The notes under the pieces are model-generated. The model was not told the origin of the DNA, made no database searches, and saw only the letters and a program-made list of their open reading frames with translations. Positions 6,907 through 9,479 of a DNA stretch of 9,479 bases are shown in pieces. Positions within the stretch are counted from its first letter, which is position 1. Every line of letters starts with the position of its first letter. Source of the stretch: a bacterium. Its GTDB lineage: Bacteria > Vulcanimicrobiota > Vulcanimicrobiia > Vulcanimicrobiales > SCRA01. The stretch spans positions 1 through 9,479 of the forward strand of contig JAGWST010000264.1 of the NCBI GenBank assembly GCA_028869325.1. The letters run 5' to 3'. The translations under genes were made by a program, and so were the position numbers.

Positions 6907-8066
6907 GAGAGGGCGACGTTGGGAAAGAGCCCCGCGGCAGCCTCCTGCGAACGCCGCACGTTGTCGAGAACCTCCTCCATGGAGTCGCCGCCGTACTTGT
7001 CGAGGAAGGGTCCGACCAGCGCGAGCGTCACCATCGCCTCGCCGACGATCGATCCGGCCGGCACGACGCAGACGTCGCTGCGCACGACGGAGGCCGGGGC
7101 GCGCTCGCCTTCGTGCAGATTGACGGAGGGCAGTGCGCGCATCAAGGTGGGAATCGGCTTCTGCGAGACGCGGACGATGATGTCCTGGCCATTGGACATC
7201 CCCCCCTCGATGCCGCCGGCGCGGTTGGATCCGCGCATGAGCTGGCCTTCGTCAAGCCCAAAGGTGTCGTGGGCCTGCGAGCCCGGCGTCGCCGCGATCG
7301 CCGCGCCGGCGCCGATCTCCACCGCGCGCACGGTCTGCATCGCCATCACGCTGCCGGCGATCACGCCGTCGAGCCGCTCGTACGGCTGCCGGTTCGAGCC
7401 GATGCCGACGGGCATGCCGGCGACGCGCACCTCGAACTGTCCGCCCAGCGTATCGCCGGCGGCCTTCGCCGCGTCGATCGCGGCGATCATCCGCTCCTCC
7501 GTCGCACGGTCGGGGCAGCGCACCTCGGAGGCGTCGACCAGCGCCGGATCGGGGAACTCCTCGAAGGCGGGCGCCTCCACCGGTCCAATGCGCGTCACGT
7601 AGGAGGTGATGCGCACGCCGAACTGCTCGAGCAGCTGCGCGCAAATCGCCCCCAGCGCAACGCGCATCGCCGTCTCGCGCGCGCTGGCGCGCTCGAGCAC
7701 GTTACGCAGATCGCGCTGGCGAAACTTCAACGCGCCGGCGAAGTCGGCGTGGCCGGGGCGCGGATTGGTGAGCGGCTTGCCGCTGCCCGTGAGCGGATCC
7801 ATCAGCGTGCGCACGTTCTCGAAGTCGCGATTGCGTACCATGACGCAGAGCGGGGAGCCCAAGGTCAGACTGCCGCGCAGTCCCGCCAAGAACTCGATCG
7901 TATCACGCTCGATCTTCATGCGGCCGCCGCGGCCGTAGCCGCCCTGGCGGCGGGCCAGCACGCCGTTGATGCGCTCGACGTCCAGGCGCAAGCCGGCGGG
8001 AATGCCGTCGAGTATACCGACCAGCGCGGGGCCGTGCGACTCACCGGCGGTTACGTAGCGAAACAT
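6903..8066 (-). CDS. aroC: Chorismate synthase
   Basis: Role: reduced-FMN-dependent anti-1,4-elimination of EPSP to chorismate, the last common step to aromatic amino acids, folates and quinones. The 387-residue protein begins MFRYVTAGESHGPALVGILDG, carries the signature RPGHADFAGALKF (about 103-115) and ERASARETAMRVALGA, then RGSNRAGGIEGGMSNG and RSDVCVVPAG, all family hallmarks including the active-site His residues in GESHG and RPGHAD. Start: ATG at 8066-8064, with AGGAG at 8077-8073 six bases upstream; this Shine-Dalgarno overlaps the TAG of the preceding Mpo1-like gene. The length suits the larger chorismate synthases of Firmicutes and Actinobacteria. Nothing appears damaged. EPSP synthase (aroA) and the other pathway genes are not in the window. 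Confidence 0.97.
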   Translation of the reverse strand: MFRYVTAGESHGPALVGILDGIPAGLRLDVERINGVLARRQGGYGRGGRMKIERDTIEFLAGLRGSLTLGSPLCVMVRNRDFENVRTLMDPLTGSGKPLTNPRPGHADFAGALKFRQRDLRNVLERASARETAMRVALGAICAQLLEQFGVRITSYVTRIGPVEAPAFEEFPDPALVDASEVRCPDRATEERMIAAIDAAKAAGDTLGGQFEVRVAGMPVGIGSNRQPYERLDGVIAGSVMAMQTVRAVEIGAGAAIAATPGSQAHDTFGLDEGQLMRGSNRAGGIEGGMSNGQDIIVRVSQKPIPTLMRALPSVNLHEGERAPASVVRSDVCVVPAGSIVGEAMVTLALVGPFLDKYGGDSMEEVLDNVRRSQEAAAGLFPNVALS

Positions 8067-8072
8067 GTGAGG

Positions 8073-8077
8073 CTCCT
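8073..8077 (-). promoter_or_regulatory. Ribosome binding site of aroC
   Basis: AGGAG read on the minus strand, six bases before the ATG of aroC and overlapping the TAG stop (8078-8076) of the Mpo1-like gene. The arrangement suggests that ribosomes finishing the first gene can reinitiate on aroC. Confidence 0.8.
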
Positions 8078-8441
8078 AGGGCGTGCGGTAGCCGGCGTCG
8101 TTCGGCCCCAAACCCGCCGCGGAGCCGGCCTTTCCCAGCGCGCCGTCGAGCTCGCGCCCCAGCGTGCCGCAGAGCGCGTGACCCAGCATCGCGAAGTCGG
8201 CTTGAAGCGAGAGCAACGGCTCGCTGAACGTCTCGGGACGGTTGCGTTCGATCACCGCGTGTGAGAGCCATGCGGGGCCATAGCCGGCCACCAGCGCCGC
8301 CGCCAGGAGCGAGGGGCGTCGTGTTACCACCGCCGCCGCAGCCAAGCCCAGGCCGGCGAGCGTCCCGGCGAGGTGGATAGCCCGCGTGTTGGGGTTGGCG
8401 TGCGAGCGCAGATACCGCGGCCAAAACTCTTCGAACTGCAC
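8076..8441 (-). CDS. Mpo1-like (DUF962) membrane protein
   Basis: Seen: from GTG at 8441 a 121-residue protein with FEEFWPRYLRSHANPNTR followed by IHLAGT, two hydrophobic segments (about 24-40 and 43-60), then GYGPAWLSHAVIERNRPETF (53-72) and a C-terminal LGHALCGTLGREL. This pattern is characteristic of the DUF962/Mpo1-like family, including its histidines (His14, His23, His61, His88). Known: yeast Mpo1 is an iron-dependent dioxygenase acting on 2-hydroxy fatty acids; the substrate of bacterial members is unknown. Start uncertain: GTG at 8441 fits the family N-terminus but lacks a Shine-Dalgarno, whereas in-frame GTGs at 8468 (GGGG close by) and 8480 (AAAGGG seven bases before) would add 9 or 13 residues. 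It is first in the aroC-aroK-aroB-priA operon, nine bases from aroC. Its relation to aromatic synthesis is unclear. Confidence 0.85.
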   Translation of the reverse strand: MQFEEFWPRYLRSHANPNTRAIHLAGTLAGLGLAAAAVVTRRPSLLAAALVAGYGPAWLSHAVIERNRPETFSEPLLSLQADFAMLGHALCGTLGRELDGALGKAGSAAGLGPNDAGYRTP

Positions 8442-8506
8442 GTCGCAGCGTTCGACGGCTGGAGGCACAATCCCCGGCACCCCTGAACCCTTTGGTGACG
8501 CCAACG

Positions 8507-8520
8507 GCCTCCATGGAGGC
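8507..8520. promoter_or_regulatory. 14-bp perfect palindrome, candidate operator
   Basis: GCCTCCATGGAGGC is an exact palindrome with no spacer. It sits in the roughly 120-base divergent gap between the Mpo1-like gene and the AhpD-like gene, about 45 bases before the AhpD-like ATG. Position and symmetry suit a binding site for a dimeric regulator acting on both sides. No clear -35/-10 pair was found around it on either strand. A chance palindrome of this length is unlikely but not impossible in GC-rich DNA. Confidence 0.35.
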
Positions 8521-8564
8521 GACGCCGCTACGGCCTGCCTCAGCGCCCGAAGAGGGACCAGACG

Positions 8565-8900
8565 ATGACGTACCACGAGCACGGCGATCTCGGTCTGCTA
8601 GCGCAACTCGCTCGGCTCGACCACGCTGGATTCGCGGGCTTCCGAGCCCTGGACGAGACCGTGGGCCGCAGCGACGGCAAGATCCCGCGGAAGTATCGCG
8701 AGCTGATCGCGCTGGGCGTCGCGCTTACGACGCAATGCCCGTATTGCCTTGACGTACACACGGCCAATGCCAAGAAGGCCGGTGCGACGCGCGAGGAGCT
8801 GGCGGAGACCGTCTTCGTCGCCGCGGCCTTGCGCGCGGGCGCCGCGGCGACCCACGGCGCGCTTGCGCTCAAGCTCTTCGACGCGGCGGCCTCGCCGTAG
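8565..8900 (+). CDS. AhpD-family alkylhydroperoxidase / carboxymuconolactone decarboxylase-like protein
   Basis: Seen: 111 residues, a single all-helical CMD domain with the AhpD core motif. Glu46, Cys58, Cys61 and His65 form E-x11-C-x2-C-x3-H within RELIALGVALTTQCPYCLDVH, the full catalytic set known from AhpD. HTANAKKAGATREELAE follows, as is usual. Known: AhpD uses the CxxC pair to reduce peroxides or relay electrons to a peroxiredoxin; short members like this act as thiol-disulphide enzymes of mostly unknown substrate. The Cys pair argues against a true decarboxylase, which lacks it. Start: ATG at 8565 with AGAGGGA seven bases before. It is transcribed alone, divergent from the Mpo1-aro operon and convergent with the secretin. 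No AhpC or other peroxiredoxin gene is nearby. Confidence 0.9.
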   Translation: MTYHEHGDLGLLAQLARLDHAGFAGFRALDETVGRSDGKIPRKYRELIALGVALTTQCPYCLDVHTANAKKAGATREELAETVFVAAALRAGAAATHGALALKLFDAAASP

Positions 8901-8916
8901 CCGCGTTCTCTCGCGG
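8901..8916. terminator. Weak hairpin between convergent AhpD-like and secretin genes
   Basis: CCGCG, a six-base loop, then CGCGG directly after the AhpD-like TAG, within the 25-base gap before the secretin stop. The stem has only five GC pairs and no T-tract on either strand, so intrinsic termination is uncertain; it could serve both directions weakly. Confidence 0.25.
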
Positions 8917-8925
8917 AGATACCCG

Positions 8926-9479
8926 CTAGCGCGCGGCGACCAGATGCGGGGTGATCACGAAGACCACCTCGTCGCGGCGCTGGTGGCTGTTGCGGCTGCG
9001 AAAGATCCCGCCGAAGACGGGCATGTCGCCAAGCACGGGGACCTTTGAGACCGTCTCGGCGTCGATCTCCTCCAGCATGCCACCCAGCACGATCGCCTCG
9101 CCTTGGCGCACGCGCAGGGTGGCGTCGATCTTGCGATTGCCGATGACCGGAAAGTTGCCGATGCCGGCCGAGCCGACGACGGTGCTGTACTCCGGGTGCA
9201 GCTCGGCGATGATCGAGCCGTCGGCGCCGATGGTGGGAGTGACGCGCAGCTTCACGCCGATATCGACGTATTGAACGTTGATCTGCCCCGTGCGCAGATC
9301 GACTTGGGTGAGCGGATAGGTCTCGCCGACCAAGAGATCGGCCTCGCGATTGTTGAGCGTGGTGAGCTTCGGCTCCGCCAGCACGCGCGCTTGCGAGCTG
9401 GAGACCAGTGCCTGGATGCGCGCGTCGAGAAGGGCACCCGCGGCCGTGAAGGCTCGCCCGTTCGCGGTGCCGAGATCGA
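8926..9479 (-). CDS. Secretin, C-terminal part (PilQ/GspD family)
   Basis: Seen: an open frame of 183 residues enters from the right edge (first complete codon at 9477) and ends at TAG 8928-8926. It contains the core secretin domain: LLDARIQALVSSSQARVLAEPKLTTLNN, then AxxxVGE-like ADLLVGETYPLTQ, the amphipathic strands YVDIGVKLRVTPTI and SIIAELHPEYS, GEAIVLGGMLEE, and the signature VPVLGDMPVFGGIFRS before DEVVFVITPHLVAA. Known: secretins form gated rings in the outer membrane for type IV pili, type II or type III secretion. The N-terminal domains that tell these apart lie outside the window. Nearness to aroK-aroB favours PilQ, since pilQ-aroK-aroB is a common order in Proteobacteria. It stops right after the beta domain, with no S-domain for a pilotin. 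It implies a diderm cell. Confidence 0.93.
   Translation of the reverse strand, partial: DLGTANGRAFTAAGALLDARIQALVSSSQARVLAEPKLTTLNNREADLLVGETYPLTQVDLRTGQINVQYVDIGVKLRVTPTIGADGSIIAELHPEYSTVVGSAGIGNFPVIGNRKIDATLRVRQGEAIVLGGMLEEIDAETVSKVPVLGDMPVFGGIFRSRNSHQRRDEVVFVITPHLVAAR

Noticed and set aside
7113..8264. A 383-codon open frame on the plus strand opposite aroC
   Set aside because: Antisense shadow caused by high GC; rich in His, Arg, Gln and Ala with no recognisable domain, while the opposite frame is intact chorismate synthase.
8492..8504. TTGG-N5-CCAA inverted repeat beside the 14-bp palindrome
   Set aside because: Only four-base arms; too weak to call separately from the perfect palindrome next to it.
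1..9479. Mobile element, CRISPR array, tRNA or riboswitch anywhere in the window
   Set aside because: No transposase, terminal repeats, spaced direct repeats or tRNA-like folds were found, and the intergenic gaps are too short for most riboswitches.

Overview
The window is a dense, high-GC bacterial chromosomal segment with eleven genes and no gap longer than about 125 bases. It carries no sign of mobile DNA, CRISPR, rRNA or tRNA. The mix points to a diderm lineage outside the Proteobacteria that makes cyclic di-AMP: a secretin (which implies an outer membrane) lies close to a cdaA-cdaR pair and an aroC-aroK-aroB-priA cluster. A high-GC phylum such as Eremiobacterota, Armatimonadota or a relative would fit, but the lineage is an inference from gene content, not something the sequence proves.

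Layout from left to right. (1) Positions 1-1652, minus strand: an operon reading hypothetical protein, then cdaA (membrane diadenylate cyclase), then cdaR (YbbR-domain regulator, cut by the window edge). The first junction abuts directly (TAA then GTG) and the second is a 4-base ATGA overlap. (2) Positions 1734-2983, plus strand: rsgA, the 30S-maturation GTPase, then rpsT (ribosomal protein S20), which has its own near-consensus extended -10 promoter starting a few bases after the rsgA stop codon. (3) Positions 2988-8441, minus strand: an operon reading Mpo1-like (DUF962) membrane protein, aroC, aroK, aroB, priA. The three aro genes are joined by 4-base GTGA overlaps. priA appears to begin at a CTG codon inside the end of aroB. 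(4) Positions 8565-8900, plus strand: a small AhpD-family protein with a complete E-x11-CxxC-x3-H active site. (5) Positions 8926-9479, minus strand: the C-terminal part of a secretin, probably PilQ.

The genes are mostly housekeeping: second-messenger synthesis tied to cell-wall homeostasis, small-subunit assembly, chorismate synthesis, replication restart and the type IV pilus or type II secretion pore. The secretin lying near aroK-aroB recalls the pilQ-aroK-aroB order of Proteobacteria, here interrupted by the AhpD-like and Mpo1-like genes. I found no convincing new system. The points most worth a second look are the unrecognised protein at the head of the cdaA operon, the CTG start of priA, the 14-bp perfect palindrome between the divergent AhpD-like and Mpo1-like genes, and the 4-base convergent junction of rpsT and priA.
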